A stretch of 64,000 bases of DNA, taken from Setophaga petechia (Eukaryota; Chordata; Aves; Passeriformes; Parulidae). The notes under the pieces were generated by a model. It had not been told where the DNA came from and searched no databases. It saw only the letters and a program-made list of their open reading frames with translations. The stretch is from positions 8,549,501 to 8,613,500 of the forward strand of contig JANCRA010000011.1 of NCBI GenBank assembly GCA_024362935.1. The letters run 5' to 3'. The translations under genes and the position numbers were made by a program. This document shows, in pieces, positions 47,031 through 60,782 of this stretch (the first letter of the stretch is position 1; each line of letters begins with the position of its first letter).

Positions 47031-50000
47031 GTCTCGTTACACCTAATTTGTTTCAGTTTTTGTGAGACACCATATGGCATCAGTGGAAACCTGGTGAAAA
47101 TGTATTTATCCTCTCACAAAACATATATAAAAATGTCAAACACATAATTAAATTAGAAGAAGTCATTCTCTTTAAGATATAATCTTACCAATTAGTCATT
47201 GGGAGCTTCTGGACCAAGTCTTATCAGCTGTCTGGCAGGGGATATAGTGAAGATCTGTGTCACGAGTCGGGGTGAGGTAAAGGAACTGTAAAAGTAGTGC
47301 TATTTCAGGTATCACAAACCAGTTCTGGGTTCTTGAAGATCTTCAGTGAAGTATTTCATTCTTATGGATTTCTTAGGAAAATCTCTCTTTGAATAGAGGA
47401 GCAAATGAGGCTCTATGGAGGACTGTTTTCTTGGTTCACAGCCATGGCATAGCACAGCTTGGGTATCTCCCACCAGACTTGCACTTTACATCTGGAGTTA
47501 GAAGTCAAGAAACCTCTTTTAATCCACTGATTCAGATAGGCTTCCAGAGGGCAGTTCACATTTGAGGCAGTATTATTCCTCCAGTACGTATAAAGTAGTC
47601 AGGTTCTAAATTTATGAAGTAATTTATTTAAATGTTTTCAGTTTCGTGGGTTGAAGCCAGCCTGTGAGATCTATCTCTGCAGCCTGGCTGAATTTGCTTG
47701 GACAAGAATTTGGCTTCCAGGGAGTGAAGAGTTTATGGAGAAGCCAGGGAGAGCCTCTTTGGAAGCCTCTTTAGAAGAGGAAAGCTTGCTCCACAGCTCT
47801 AACTTTGTGAAAGTGTGTGGTACCACTACTCCTTTGCCCAGTACTTAGGTCAGTCATTTTTCTGGTTAAATACTCTTCCTAAAAGTCAATTGCATCATTA
47901 ATTCTCCATGCATTAAATAGGAAAGTAATAGATTTATTTTTTGCTTCCTTTGCTGTGAATGTTACATAAATTCATCTCTATCGCCAGGCTTGGAGCAGGT
48001 CTAGTCAGCATCTGCTTTCAAGTGCTGTGCCCCTTCTGCTGTAGACATGTCTATGGTGGCAGCAAATCCCCATCACAACTTTCCATCTAGCACAACAATG
48101 GGAATATTTAGTAGATTGGTTCCATTTTTGAGATGTTTCTGTAGCAGTTTAATGTCATCTGGTGGACACTGCTGCAGCTTGTCCATCCCAGCTTCTGGCA
48201 GGTTTCTAGCTCCTCTTTTGCGACTCATGCAGCAATGTGGAGAACTAACTTAATGAGTTGGTCTAGGCAGAAAACAGCCACTGTAAAGACTAATGGCTAC
48301 TGAAGCATTAGGGAGATTGTGTACTGAAACATTTCTCATTAGCAAGCTTTGCATCATGCAAGTGTGTTCTCACCTCCTGCATGCACACAGGCTTGTGCAT
48401 GTTCCATTTGGTGTGTGGGACTGTAGGGTTCTGGTCCATGTTTTTACCTTCCTCTGAGAGACAGTACTGCCAAAAGCAGAAGGACCTGTACTTTTTGAAA
48501 GGTGGTACCTTTTGTATTTGAACTTGCAGGAATAGCTGCTGTGGTCTCTTTCCAGATCACCCTGCTCCATGTACAGTGTATTTGTGTGGGAATGGCGCAT
48601 GCTGGAGTTGGCCTTCTTTGAAAATCTGTGCCAAAATACTTGCTGTCAAACTGATCCAGACTCCAGTGGTGGAGTTGCTTACCCCTGTAACAGCAGCAGC
48701 ACTGCCACTTCAGTTTGCTTCCCCAGGGTCCACAGTATCCTGTTGTTCCAGAGGCAGACTGGGTGGATCAGCTGCAGGTTCTGTCTATGGTGAGACAGGT
48801 GTTGGTCCCTTCCCAGAGGAAGGATGGGCAGTTCAGTGGTTTCCTCCATCCACAAATGGCTCTGTCAGGTCGTGGGGATGAGAAATGGGCAAGTGGGCAG
48901 GAGTGATGGGATAACCCTGGGGCAGGTCACCAGACATCACAGACTTTCATGTGGGCCTCTTTTTGCACTCGCAAGACAAACAGGCAAAAGTTCATTCTTT
49001 GTATATTTAGCAGTTGTTTGGTGGTGGTAAGAGGGCAGTTTAGGGAGGGATCTGCTTTCCTGTACCCATCCCCCTCATACCAAAGCTCTCCCCCATGACT
49101 CTAGTAATGGCTATTCAATGTTTAAAAGTGCCTTTCTTCTTTTGTGATGTTATTTAGCACAGGCTTCAATTAAAAGCAAGCCCAGGAAAAATAAGGGGTG
49201 GTTGCCTAGTAACCGATTGCCTTGGGATCTGGAAAGATACAGCAGAAATAAGGGTTAATTTTTGCAGGTGAAAGTAGGAATGTCCAGGGATGTGGGTGGT
49301 GGAAGTTGTAAGCTAAAAAGATCGAGGATATGGTTCAGAGAAGCAGAGTTCCCACTGGGTTCTCTCTCCAAATAACAACACAAGATGAACCGTGTTTGTT
49401 TAGTGAGAATCCACACCCGTGGAAAGTTAGAGAGAACACAAGCTCACTCTTTGAGGGTGCTTCCTTGTGTGTTTTATTTACATAATGTGCGATGGTATTG
49501 CAAGGTTTTCTATCTCTGCATCTCATTCACAGTTCAAAGCTTGCCTTAAATAAGCAGCTGCACATGGCCACATAGCCTCAAAAAATAGTGACTGCTTTTG
49601 TACACATGTTCCCTGGGGTAGCCTGGTTTCCCCAAGGCACCCACAGGTGTCAAAAGATCAGTGTTAAATACTTTAGGTTTATTTTGAGAGAGTCAAGGCC
49701 TGCAAAGAGCATCTGGAGGCTTCATACCTCTGAAAATCAAGCAACAACCATGCTTCTTCAGAACTTCCTACTCTGCTTTTTTTCCCTTCTTTCATATATT
49801 TTAGGTAGTTTTAGAATAGGATAGATAGAGAAGAGAGATGGTTTGTGTGACAGTGCTTGCCACTCATGAGAATATCTTTGACCTATGTGTCCAAACAATC
49901 TTGAACTGAAGAGCATGAGTCCAGGTATGGAGCTGAGTGACCTTTTGGGATGCCTGTGTCCCCACCCCCAGCAGACAGAGCTGAAGTGAAGGAGCCAAGA

Positions 50001-51314
50001 ATACAGCAAATCAGATGTGAAGGCATCTAACTGTGCTTCAGCTTGGACTCTCTGATGGTGTCATCATGAGGTGTGAAACTCCTCTGCAGATATGCAGCTG
50101 ATTCCCTGTGAGGGTAATCAGGCATCCTGGGAAATCCTTTGCACATTAATGGTACATGTGCAATATGCAGTGGTTATTTTGTCTGGATATTAGAGTCCTC
50201 TTTTTCCCACTGATGAAAGCAGAGGGTAAAATGAATCCTTTTCACATGCTGTTGATATTTCTTTGTGCTTATATATATTAGGACAGCATTTTAGAAGCCG
50301 TCCTTGTGGGCCCTCCCTGCTGCACTCAGTGTTTTATGGGTATGGACTGCAAAGACTGCAAAAGATTGCATGCTAACTATGTCAGAAAGCAGCAGATAAA
50401 TACAACAAATAGATATGGGAGAAGGAAAAGACAGTAGCTCTCTCCTAAAGTAAGTCAGGATCCCACCAAATCTGTCAGGTTTTTTGTAGACATCATGCTA
50501 AAGGGAAATCTTTCTAGATTTCTTACAAGATTTTTCAAGAAGACATTAAGTTGTGGCCTCACAGGTGTTATGAACAAACTTTGCCCAGAAGTGGGAGCCT
50601 CTCGGGAGAAAGTCTGATTGCCTGATTGAGATTTCTTTGACTGGGTAGCAGAGGCAGGTATCTCTATCAGAGTTAGGATCAATAGCTTGGTAACAAGAAA
50701 TTATGGATAAAGATAGGTTCGTTCTACTCAGAGGGACCATGAGAGTCTTCAGACATTTCTGAGTCTGTTGTTGCAAATATGAATCCATTATTATCAAAAC
50801 AAGGAAACAGAAAATAGTAGTCTCCATGGCAGCATTCTGAATGGAGGGAAAACAGAACCGGGAGAATATGTGAAGTGCTACAACACGCAGTTGATGAACT
50901 CTGTTTCTCAAGATAGCCATAAGCTTGGACAAATCTCCATTTGGAAATGAAAAATATTGTAAGGCTAAGAGGGAAATACTGCCAAGACTTAAATATGTTT
51001 TTAATCTTCACAAGATTGCCCAGGTCCTTGGCAGAGCACTGTTTGAACTGTTAAACTGATGACCGCATTGTTGTTCATCAGATTTTACATCCTTTGGGCC
51101 AGGTACAGTTATCTAAAAACATCCGAAACTTCATGTTAGGTGCACCCTGGAGAAGACGAATGTATGTGTTTGGGGTTTTTTCAGCGTTTTATACTAAAAT
51201 CCTTTGGAGTATAATTTAAAATACGTTATCCCTTCACTCCTCAGAGAAGGATATGTGTGCTGGGCTTTCATGTGGTATCCCACTTACACCACAACAGCCA
51301 CTCTGTAGAGGAGA

Positions 51315-51406
51315 GCTACCCTGTGGGACAGCTGGATTCTGCATTGAGATTTACCAGTGGGCTATCCTGTGGGACAGCTGGATTTTGCATTGAGATTTAC
51401 CAGTGG
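51315..51406. repeat. 46-bp tandem duplication, 44/46 identical
   Basis: Copy 1 spans 51315-51360 and copy 2 spans 51361-51406. The unit starts GCTAYCCTGTGGGACAGCTG and ends TTTACCAGTGG. Only two C/T differences separate the copies, so the duplication is recent on an evolutionary scale. Confidence 0.95.
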
Positions 51407-53040
51407 CAAAGCATTTCCCTGTTTCCCCATTTCCAGTAATTGAGGTTTATAAGTAATCAGCTTGTTCCTGAGCAAAGAAGCAACTTTGTTCGTGATTGTA
51501 TGAGCTTCTAAGCACAAGGTGTGCTCAATGTGTTTATGAAGGAGCTACAGGCAAGAAGTTTTTTTTAATTAAATTACTTTGACCTAGAATGAGATTTAAT
51601 TAAATACTATATTAAACAGACTTAAACAAAGAGGCATTTAGTAAACCACTATGCAAATTTAAAGGTAATTAAAATTTGAAATCTATCAACTTTACGTTAT
51701 CTCTATAATTGATGCTAAATGTGAACAGATCAAATACACTTTTTTATTATTGTTTCTTTTTAAAATTTTTTTTTGTGTGAGCTAAGATTGCTAATGATTC
51801 CTTTGAATTATTTCTGTATCTATCTGATCTCTTGGATTCATCATTAGAGTGGGTTTCTTTGGGGTTGGTAGTTACTGGTTGGTTTGGATGCAAAGAAGTC
51901 TTGCATAATACAGAAATGACAGGGCACTCATTAGAGAAAATAAGCTAAAGTATTAACTGAAGACAATGGAGAAAGTACTTCTAACCAGAAATTCTGACTA
52001 GTGACTCTCCAAGTTAGGATGAAAAGAGAGGCTCAAATGTAAAAAGTACATGAAACCAATAAAATAGATAAACATCCTCCAAGAGTTTCTAGAGTTGGAA
52101 CTGGACCAACTCCACTAGAGCCGGACTGTGTTCAGTTGACCAAGACAGCTGACAAACGTAATTCTCGAGACTAAGGTCAAGAAAGCATTGAACAATATTC
52201 ACAATTTTCTAGCCAAGAGTGACCGACCCTTGCGTTGAGTGATAAATAAGCAGTATGCATACATCAAAAGCCTTTAATAAATGCCTGCAGTTAGGCAATA
52301 TGCTCCCAGATGCTGAGAAACCTGGTTCTGCTGTTTGAACCCATAGATAAAATGATTGGTGAAGGGAGTCCCTCTGCACTCAATCCTCACAGGGAGTCAG
52401 AAGTAAGCGTGACATGTGGGCCCAGCCTGTGTCTGCCTCTGTAGAAGCCGAGGCTTAACTAAGCTGACATATTTCTGTTCTGGTGACATCTGTTCCTGCT
52501 GCTTTGCAGCAGCTGATGTGACCCAGCTGTGGATCAGCATTTATGAAGGAGCTGAGGATTATGTGCTCAATATCTTTTCAATACATCCTGCTGCAAACTC
52601 CGCTGATTTCCAGGGCAACCTCTGGAGAGCAATCCAAATGTTCAGAAAGCTGCCAGCTCTCCCTCTTGCTGTCCTCTGCATTGTCCTCCTCTCCTGCTCC
52701 CCCGCCTGGCCCCCCCTTACCTTGGGAATTCATCCATCCCCAACCACCTCAAGAAATGATTGCGATTTTTGCTTTCAGAATTGCAGCGTGTGTCTCAGAA
52801 AATCATAAAATACCCACAGCCGGTTGAACAGGCAGGATTTAAGATGACCTGCAAAAATCTGGGGAGAATAGAATATAACCATAGATAAAAATTACAATTA
52901 AACTTCTATTTTCTGAAAGAGAAAAACTGCACAAAACAATGGGCTCTCCCATTTACCATCCAGATTACAAGGTAACAGAAATCAGTTCTTATTGTATTGA
53001 GTCCTTAAAAAAGATCTGCCTTTCTCAGCGTATTTATAAA

Positions 53041-53180
53041 TTAGCCTGACTTTGAAATCGTGGCATGTGAATGGTTTCAGAGGTGAAAAGATGAGCATTA
53101 TTTGCATAATAAAATCACAAAAAGAGTGAGTATGCAAAATGTAATTTATTTAAAATTCACCCATCCAACATGCTGGGCAC
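53041..53180. promoter_or_regulatory. Candidate enhancer with paired octamer motifs
   Basis: A perfect octamer ATTTGCAT (53100-53107, within ATTTGCATAAT) lies 24 bases before an inverted near-octamer (ATGCAAAA, 53132-53139), followed by TAATTTATTTAAA. POU-family factors bind ATTTGCAT. The clustered motifs suggest a regulatory element, but conservation cannot be judged here. Confidence 0.3.
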
Positions 53181-54677
53181 AGGTGCAGAAGATTAATAAC
53201 AAAAATAGTTACCTTCTGCATATAAATTAATGGCAATGTCCAGAGCTAAGAGCTTCCACACTCAGAAAAACCTTTGGAGAAGGGATATTCAGCATGATCT
53301 GACTGTGATAGATCCTATTAGAGCAGGGAGGGTGAGGGCAGGCAGTCCCATGCTCCCCTGTGCCAGCAGCAGATTTTCTGAATATTCCATGGGATTCTGG
53401 GTATGAGCTGCCATGGGCCAGGGTAGCCAAACAAGTAGGCCTGAGTGGCAGCAGTGCCTCTATCAAATGAAGCACATTATAAGTGTTTTAAAGGATCTGC
53501 CCTTCTGTTCCAGAGACATAAGTTTGTCCCTTTTTTTTCCTTAATCAATGTCTGTGCAGTTGGTTGACGCAAAATGGATGACTGGAGGGTATTTGGTAAT
53601 TCCAGGATCTTGTAAAAATAACTTATTTTTTTCTATTACAAGCAAAGGTGACTGTAATGGTTGCAACAATGACACTACATTTCTGACAAAAATTTGATGA
53701 AGAGATTGGGTTTTATTACAGTTTTTTGTTATGTGGTTAGTGATGCATTACACTTGAAAAGCCCAGACAGAGACAGCCTAAATTCTTCCTCCATGCTCTG
53801 TATTTTCTAGTAAATGGTTTCTGAAACTCTTACCCCCAGGGACTACTTGGCCAAGGCACAGGGAAGGATATTTGAGCTTGGATTTGATAAATAAGTCTGA
53901 GCTCTTCTCTCCTAACTTTAGACCTAATGATGTGGCCTACATCTTGCCTAGTTTAAATGTCTACCTCTAGATGGAATGAGATGAGCTACACACCAGAAAT
54001 GTCTGTTGCTCTCTGTTGTGGAAGAAAGGGAGGTAGCCACTGACCTCTTGACTGTTCTGCTCTGTGGAATGCTGCTGTTGGCTAAATCAAACCTTTCCTA
54101 AGGGGATTGAATGGTGGCCTGGAAATGGTCAGTAAATAACTGTTCATGGTATCGGAAGTAAATCTGTAAGGGCATGTCCTAGGAGGCTTCATAGCAGAGA
54201 TTAAAGCATCTGAATATCAAAGAGTATGGGAAGAACAAAGACTACTGTTAGATTTTTAATGGGTTTATGGTTTGAATATATGATTTGCAAATATTATTTG
54301 GTTTATTTCAGCTGAGTTTTTTAAATCAAGCCCATGCTGAAAAGCACATTTGAAAACTCCACAACCAGCTTGAAATAAACAGGGGTAATCTGTTAATCAC
54401 TGTTTTGCTTATTCTGCTGCTGTGTGATCCATTGGTGTGACCCTCTCTGCTCACTAATAACATTGGTGGTATCCATACTGCATCTATACTGTGGGGTCCA
54501 GTGCTGCTTTTCAGCACTTGGATCTAGCTACTTCTCAGCTCCACAGTGGTGGAAGGCTCTCATTTCCTTCTTTCAGTAGACCCCTAAACTTTAGTTTACA
54601 TATAGAGAAAGCCCAACTAGCAGAGCATCACAGGACACTCCATGGGCCCTCCAGGTTGGCCATCAGAGGGGAATAAT

Positions 54678-55200
54678 TATAGAATCATAGGATCCTTTAG
54701 ATTGAAAAAAAAAATTTGTCAAGTTCTACCCTTAACTCAGCACTGCCCAGTCCACCACTAAACCATGTCCCTAAGTGCCACATCCACACATCTTTAAACA
54801 CCTCTAGGGATGGTCACTCCACCACTGCCCTGTAAAGCGTGTTCCAATGCTTGAGAGCCCTTTCTGTGAATAAACTTTTCCTAATATCCAGTCTAAACCT
54901 CCCCTGGTGCAACTTGAGACTGCTTTCTCTTCCCCATTGCTTGTTGTTTGGAAGAGACTGACCCCCACCTGGCTACAGCCTCCATTCAGGTGGTTTTAGA
55001 GAGAGATAAGGTCACCCCTGAGCCTTCTTTCTCCAGGCTGAACACCCCCAGCTCCTACAGCTGCTCCACGTAAAGCTCGGGCTCCAGCCCCCTCACCAGC
55101 TCCCTTGTTCTCCTCTGGACAAGCTCCAACCCATCCATGTCTTTCTTGTAGTAAGGGGCCCAAAACTGAGCACAGGATAATTAATTGTGGCCCAGGTGCA
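54678..55200 (-). mobile_element. CR1 LINE 3' fragment, antisense, about 0.5 kb
   Basis: On the plus strand it opens TATAGAATCATAGGATCCTT, the reverse complement of a CR1 3' end. It follows with the CCACCACTAAACCATGTCCC, GGTGACTCCACCACTGCCC-like, and AGCCTTCTTTCTCCAGGCTG blocks, then the AAGGGGCCCAAAACTGAGCA block. It is 5'-truncated near 55200. It belongs to a different subfamily from the copy at 9711, judging by the middle section. Confidence 0.95.
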
Positions 55201-58084
55201 TTTTATAACACATTTCTGCCCTATATGATAAACTGAGCCATGGTGATACAGTTCATCTGAGCCTAGATCAACACAAGGGATAGTGCTAATTTAATGCTTG
55301 CCTTTGCTCCCAAAGTCCATTGTTCAAAGGTTTATAGAACAAATCAGCAAAAGTTTTGTTATGATAGATAACATGATAAATTTTCTTCCTGCTTTGCTTT
55401 CTTCACCCTTCCATTTCTTGTCCCTCTTCTAACTGGTCCATATTGTCTCTTTCTGCTCTGCTTCCAGTTCTCCCCACAGCGCACAAATGCCATGTAGGTG
55501 TCAGCTGCCCTTTCTTCTGTAGTAGGGTGAGCTGCTACACAGCAGGTGTAGATGCAAAGGTGTTTGCAGCACCAGTCCAGGGGCTCTCAGCCTCAGTACT
55601 GACAAATCAGTAGATGGCAGCTGAGGTGAGTCTGCAGCTTGAAGGGAATCTGGTGAATGAGAACTGGGGAAAGAAGAGTTGTATCCTAGGCATGGAGCTG
55701 CTCCACCCAGAGACCTACTCAGAAGCAGCAGCCAGGGAAGTGGCAGTTACCATCTCCTGGGTGTTATTAAATGGTATTGATCAACAGGAGTGATGGCTAA
55801 TGCTAAAAAAAGCCCTGGTGTTGGGCAGCTGTAGGTGCTATCTCCATTCAGATCATGAGTTTCTAACTGGGGGACAAGCAAGCCAGGATAAAATGAGTGT
55901 ATTCAAGTTTAAAGATCTCTTCTAGGCACATTTTGCCTAGGTCAGAAGGGCATCTCCGTGTGGGAAAGTCAGAGACAGGCTGAGGTGCTGAGCCTACGAG
56001 GGCAGAGCTGTCAGAGGTATGTATATAAAGATGATGCCCCCCACAGCAACATTCGGAGTGCAGAAGGAAATCACCGGGTAGTAGGAGTGGAAGAGGAGCA
56101 GGTGGCAGGCAGAAAATGCATGATGTGGTCAGAGAGTGAAGGATAAATTTCAGTGTTGACAGCATATGTATGGATAAATGGATCAGCAGAATCTGCACTG
56201 ATAAAACTGACACCAAATGCTGTCACTAAGAGAGCTGCACAACTAAACAAGAATTTAAGAAGGGAGACAGCAGTAGGAAGAACTGACAGAGCAGCACACA
56301 GGTAAAATGAGGCAGAGAGAGATCATTCAGCTTCATTCCTCTGCCTTTGCTATCTTCCTTCTCCACCCAGAAAAAAACCCTTGAGGAATGAGACAGGAAC
56401 AAAAACAATTACCATAATTTGCCATAAATCTCCTTTTGGCCCTACTTTCTCTTTCCTATGCCAGTGGCATAATGGGAGGTCATCTCCTGAGAGCATTTCC
56501 TCTACCAGGTTTTTAGAAGGTGCAGAACAAATATGTTCACTGTGAAGGATGAAATGTGGCTGATGCCCTTTATGAAGGAAAATTGTTAAGGGTAGATTTG
56601 AGCCTTAGTAGGGCTGGTAATACATAGCATGGGATGCTGTCCAGATGTGGAGAATGGCTTCTTATTTATTCTTGATGGAAAAAGTGTGAATGATACTAAA
56701 TACTGCCTGCTTCTGAAGAGATTTGTGGCATGAGCTTAATGTGGGCTTCTCAAGAAGGTATGCGAGGAGAACATAAAATGAAACATGGCTGTTTATAATT
56801 GAAGAACATTCTCCCCAGGGGATCATATCATCTTTTTTTTAATGAAAATTCAGTCAACTAGATATTTAGTTAGCCTAAGGAAATATTTTCAGTTATCAAT
56901 TAGAGGAAGTATGGGTGTTCTGTTGCTTGAAGATGCCATGTCTTAAAATGAATCAGGATGCTGGATAATTATTATTTTACTCCTTATTAAATTTCTTATT
57001 TTTCCTCCAGCAGTGGCTGTAGCAGCTGTTTAGCCACATTCATTACATTTGTAGAGTAAAAGTTTTTATTTTAACCACAAATACTAGGACTAACATTAGT
57101 TTTTTTTAAGTTAGTTTTTTGGCTGATAGTTGAATACTAAATCTGTTGGAATTTAGTCGATTTACTATGTAAGTATCATCTAATATAAAGGCAAATTTCT
57201 AAATATGAGTTGAGTTTGGAAAGGACTTAATTATGAAGTTGCTTTTAGTGCTATTGTAAAGATCTGCATTTTTGAGAGTTTACATTAAGCATGCAAAATT
57301 ATTTGCTCTCTTAAGTGAATTAGAAAAAAGGATCTGTACGTGAAAGATGCTTTTTCGTGAACATCAATGAGGCATGGATGAAAAAAAAAAGTATTGAGCA
57401 TTCACTCAGAATTTAAACCAAAGTACAATCCTGCTATAGATGAGAAGATGTTTCAGTGCACTGGTCAAGGTGGGATTTTATTGATATTCACAATTGCAGG
57501 ATATTTCAAAACTTGGTGGTCATGGAGTAGTGCACTGAAATAGTGCTGCAGAAAAGTGAGTAGCTACATAACAGGCACAAGAAAAAGCACTTAACTGTAA
57601 CGTTTGTGAGTATCTCTGTGTGATAAGGACTGAAACAGATTTGTATGCAGAGTTTTGCAGGGGCTGGGCTGTAGCTCCAGTCACATTCACACGCTGACTC
57701 TTGGCCTTCTTTGTCTTGGGTCTTGTCCTAAGCCTCCTATGGGTCTCACAGGGTTTTTAAGTTATCTTTCTGAATTTTATCTGAAGACATTTCTTAGCAG
57801 TTTCAGATCTGTAGATTGAGGACAAGATGTTGAATTGGATGACTACACACCTTAGATGATGAAGCTGAAGGATGATATGCAGATATGGACTTGAGGAAAC
57901 TATGGAGCTGTAAGTGCACAATAGGGTACCTTACGGTTTGAGTTGGCATTAAATGCATTTCTGCTTTAATCCTAAAGTCTCACACTGTTTTGCTTAGAAA
58001 ATTAGAGACTTTTGAGTAAAGTACAGCTACAAATCATAAACTACTTTGTTGGAAAAACCAATTGCAAACAAGAATAGCTGAAGT
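55201..58084. other. Unique intron
   Basis: No gene or clear repeat is recognised. A minus-strand frame of 117 codons at 55863-56216 has no known domain and is treated as chance. The 56.8-57.4 kb part is AT-rich with TTAGTTTTTT-type runs. Confidence 0.55.
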
Positions 58085-58840
58085 GTGAAGGGATCTCTTG
58101 ACATTCTCTAGTCCAAGCCCCCTGCCCAAAACATGGTCATCCAGAGCAGAGTACTCAGCACTATGCCCATTCAGGTATTAAATCTTTCCAAGCCTACAGA
58201 CTCCATAACCACTTCGGACAATCTGTTCCAGTGTTTGATTATCAGCACAGTGAAAAGCTCTCTTATGTTTAAATAGAATTTCCCCGTCAGATTCAAGCCC
58301 ATTGCCTTTTGACCTGTCACTGGGTGCTGCCTAAAGGAGCCTGGCTCCATCTTCTTCCCTTCTTCCATCAGATGTTTACACACAGGCACATGTTCCCCCA
58401 AGCCTTCTCTTCACCAGAGCTGAACAGGCACAGCTCTTGGTCTCTCCTTGTATGACAGTAGCTCCAGCCCCTTCATCATCTTTGTAGGCTTTTGCTGGAC
58501 TTGCTCCACAAAGTCCCTGTCTCTCTTGTACTGGAGAGCCCAGCACTGGCACAACATTCCTGACCTCAGTTTGTCACTGGTGCTGGGCTAAAGGAAGGAT
58601 GACCTCCCTTGCCCTGCTGGCAGTGCTGCCCTCCCAGCTGCCCTGGGAGGCTGCTGGCCCCCTTCACTGCAAGGGCCTGATGCTGGCTCATGGTCAGCTT
58701 GGTGTCCACCAGGACTCTCAGGGCCACTTTTGTAAGGCTTCTTTGCTGCATTTGCCTGAGTTGTGTCATGGTGCCTGGGTCATTCCTCCCTGGAGGCAGG
58801 ATTTTGTGCTTTCCTTTGCTGAAGTTCGTGGGACTGACAC
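58085..58840 (-). mobile_element. CR1 LINE, antisense, lacking the extreme 3' tail
   Basis: CR1 blocks appear in reverse-complement order. They are the TCTAGTCCAAGCCCCCTGCC block, ACTCCATAACCACTTCGGAC, ATCTGTTCCAGTGTTTGATT, GAACAGGCACAGCTCTTGGT, TGGTGTCCACCAGGACTCTC and TTGCTGAAGTTCGTGGGACT. The terminal ATTCTATG tail expected just before 58085 is absent or eroded. It is more diverged than the copies at 9711 and 54678. Confidence 0.9.
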
Positions 58841-60782
58841 TAAAACAGCAGATTGTGAGACTCACTGGAACTAGTTTGTTTCCTAAAAAGAGGTGGACAG
58901 AATACATTGAATGTTAGACAAAATGGTAGGATTAAACCTTGCCATTCCTTAGACTTGCAGACCAGGAACTCGTTTCCTGAACTGCCAGCATTTGGCTCTC
59001 ACAGTCAGATGGAAGTTTCTGATTAAGAAGCCTAAGCCTGCAAATGCTGGAAGTCTGTGGGTGCCATTCCATGAGGTGGAATGTGGGAGTGATCCATCTT
59101 TGTTAATGCTGGGTCATTTTTAGATGCAGAAATAGTGTGGTTGGGTACCTAACTTTCACCTCCTCTTTCTGCAAGCGTTATCTTTTAAAAAACTTAAAGA
59201 ACACTTTTTGACTGATACATGTTCATATCCAGATAAGCCAAATGTACTACAGCTTTCCCAAAAACTGCAATCTCAACGTTACAGCTTTCCTGGCATTCAT
59301 AGGCAGTGCTTGAAGGCAGTCTGACATGTTCAGTCCAAGTGAAGGTGTTGTGCATACAATGAAAGACCTCTCATTGTTTTTAACCTTAACTGCAAAATAG
59401 CATCGAGCAAGTGCAGGCAGGTTTTTCTTTGTGTGTTTTCAGCTTAACTGAAGTCTGAAAACAGATTAACTGAATTGCAATGTAGAGGAGAAGACAAAAA
59501 AAATGAAAAAGAGAAAAGAAATGAATAACCATCTACTCAATATTTAAGATTGTTATGATGAAAAATATCAAGATACATAGGCATTGTATGCAATTAAAGA
59601 TTTAAATGTGTTGGGTCATAGTTGGACCAAATATTTTTCTGAGAATATCTGCTCTCCAAGAAAACTGTTTGGCAAGACTGAACGATGTCCCTTCTTCAGA
59701 CTTGCCCAAAGGCACTCAGTAGTTTGCCTTCTGAAACTGTGAGGAAGGAATGCCTTCTACTTAAGGAAACTCTCATAATGAAATGGCTCAAAATCACTCA
59801 AACTACCAGTAAGCCTTCCTTTTAGCTAGAAGTTAATCTAGGATGATGGCACGATGCATCGTGAAGAGCTTACTTTTGCCTGTTGTCCTGAATAATTTCA
59901 GTTAAAATCAGGTTTCTATCTTATGTCACCTTCTGTTTACATTCCTCCCAAAAGTTGCACAGTAAGTCCATTGCTGTGTTGACAAGCCAGTTGTGTTTTC
60001 TCTTGGGTCTCCTTGAAACAAAATCCATGATAAATCTTTGTGTATGAAGTCTTTTGTAAATGAAGGAATGAATGCATGCTTACTGCTTACTGTCCCAGGA
60101 CCAGTGTTGCTGTATGTTGTTTTGAAATGTAACACAAAGCCCAAAGAATAGAGATTTCTTGGCATGATAATATATATTGAGAAAAATGTTGCTGGTGTCA
60201 GGACTTGTTTTGAAGTGTTTGGAAGGGGCTCAGGGAAGGAGACGGGGAGCATACGGGGGATGGCTATCTTTTCCAGACAGTTGACTGATGCTGTGAAAAA
60301 CCCAGTTCACGCACAGGAGGCACGACTTCACAGCTCTGCTTTTCACATGTTGCTGTCAGCAAGTCTTTCAGAAAGGATCAGTACAGAAATAGGCAGGTTT
60401 GGTGCCCGCCACCCATCCCACCCTAACACCATCTGGTGAAAACAAGAAACCCTGGGAGCAGTTTGTGCAAGTGGGTTTGGCAAATGGCAAATAACCTCAC
60501 CTGCACTGCCTGGGAAATGCTGCCTGGTGTCATTTTGTCAAAGGATAATTAGGAAAGGGAAAATATCTTGATACTACATAAAGTAAATTCTTGTGCGAAT
60601 GTGCAACATCATATTTAGATCAAGCTTTTCTTATGCTATGAGGTTTTAATTAAATGAGTTACTCAATCCCTAGGCAAAAGCAACTGAGTATTTTCTTTCA
60701 AGTTTGAAATTTTATGCTGTTTAGCAATTATTTTGTTTAACTTCATTTCTGTTCACTGAAATACAGAGAATATTTTAGATTC
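58841..60782. other. Unique intron
   Basis: No gene or clear repeat is recognised. A minus-strand frame of 108 codons (59926-60252) and a plus-strand frame of 91 codons (60164-60439) overlap on opposite strands and show no domain. Around 60.60-60.70 kb there is a TTTTAATTAAAT-containing AT-rich stretch. Confidence 0.55.

Larger units (their letters stand above)
39971..54677. other. Long unique intron block (14.7 kb)
   Basis: No exon is recognised. Open frames reach 137 codons (44115-44528 minus) and 130 codons (52416-52808 plus) without domain or splice support. Inside are AT-rich tandem sequence at 40336-40430, an ATT-rich tract at 46955-47030, a 46-bp tandem duplication at 51315-51406 and a diverged pair at 42058 and 43049. 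Motif-dense AT-rich stretches at about 41.27-41.60, 51.57-51.76 and 53.04-53.18 kb are conserved-element candidates. A TATAAAAGG sits at 44098-44106, but nothing nearby supports a promoter. Confidence 0.55.

Noticed and set aside
52416..52808. 130-codon frame with a hydrophobic, Pro-rich tail
   Set aside because: Translation of CT-rich intron sequence, with no family motif. An overlapping 94-codon frame exists in another phase.
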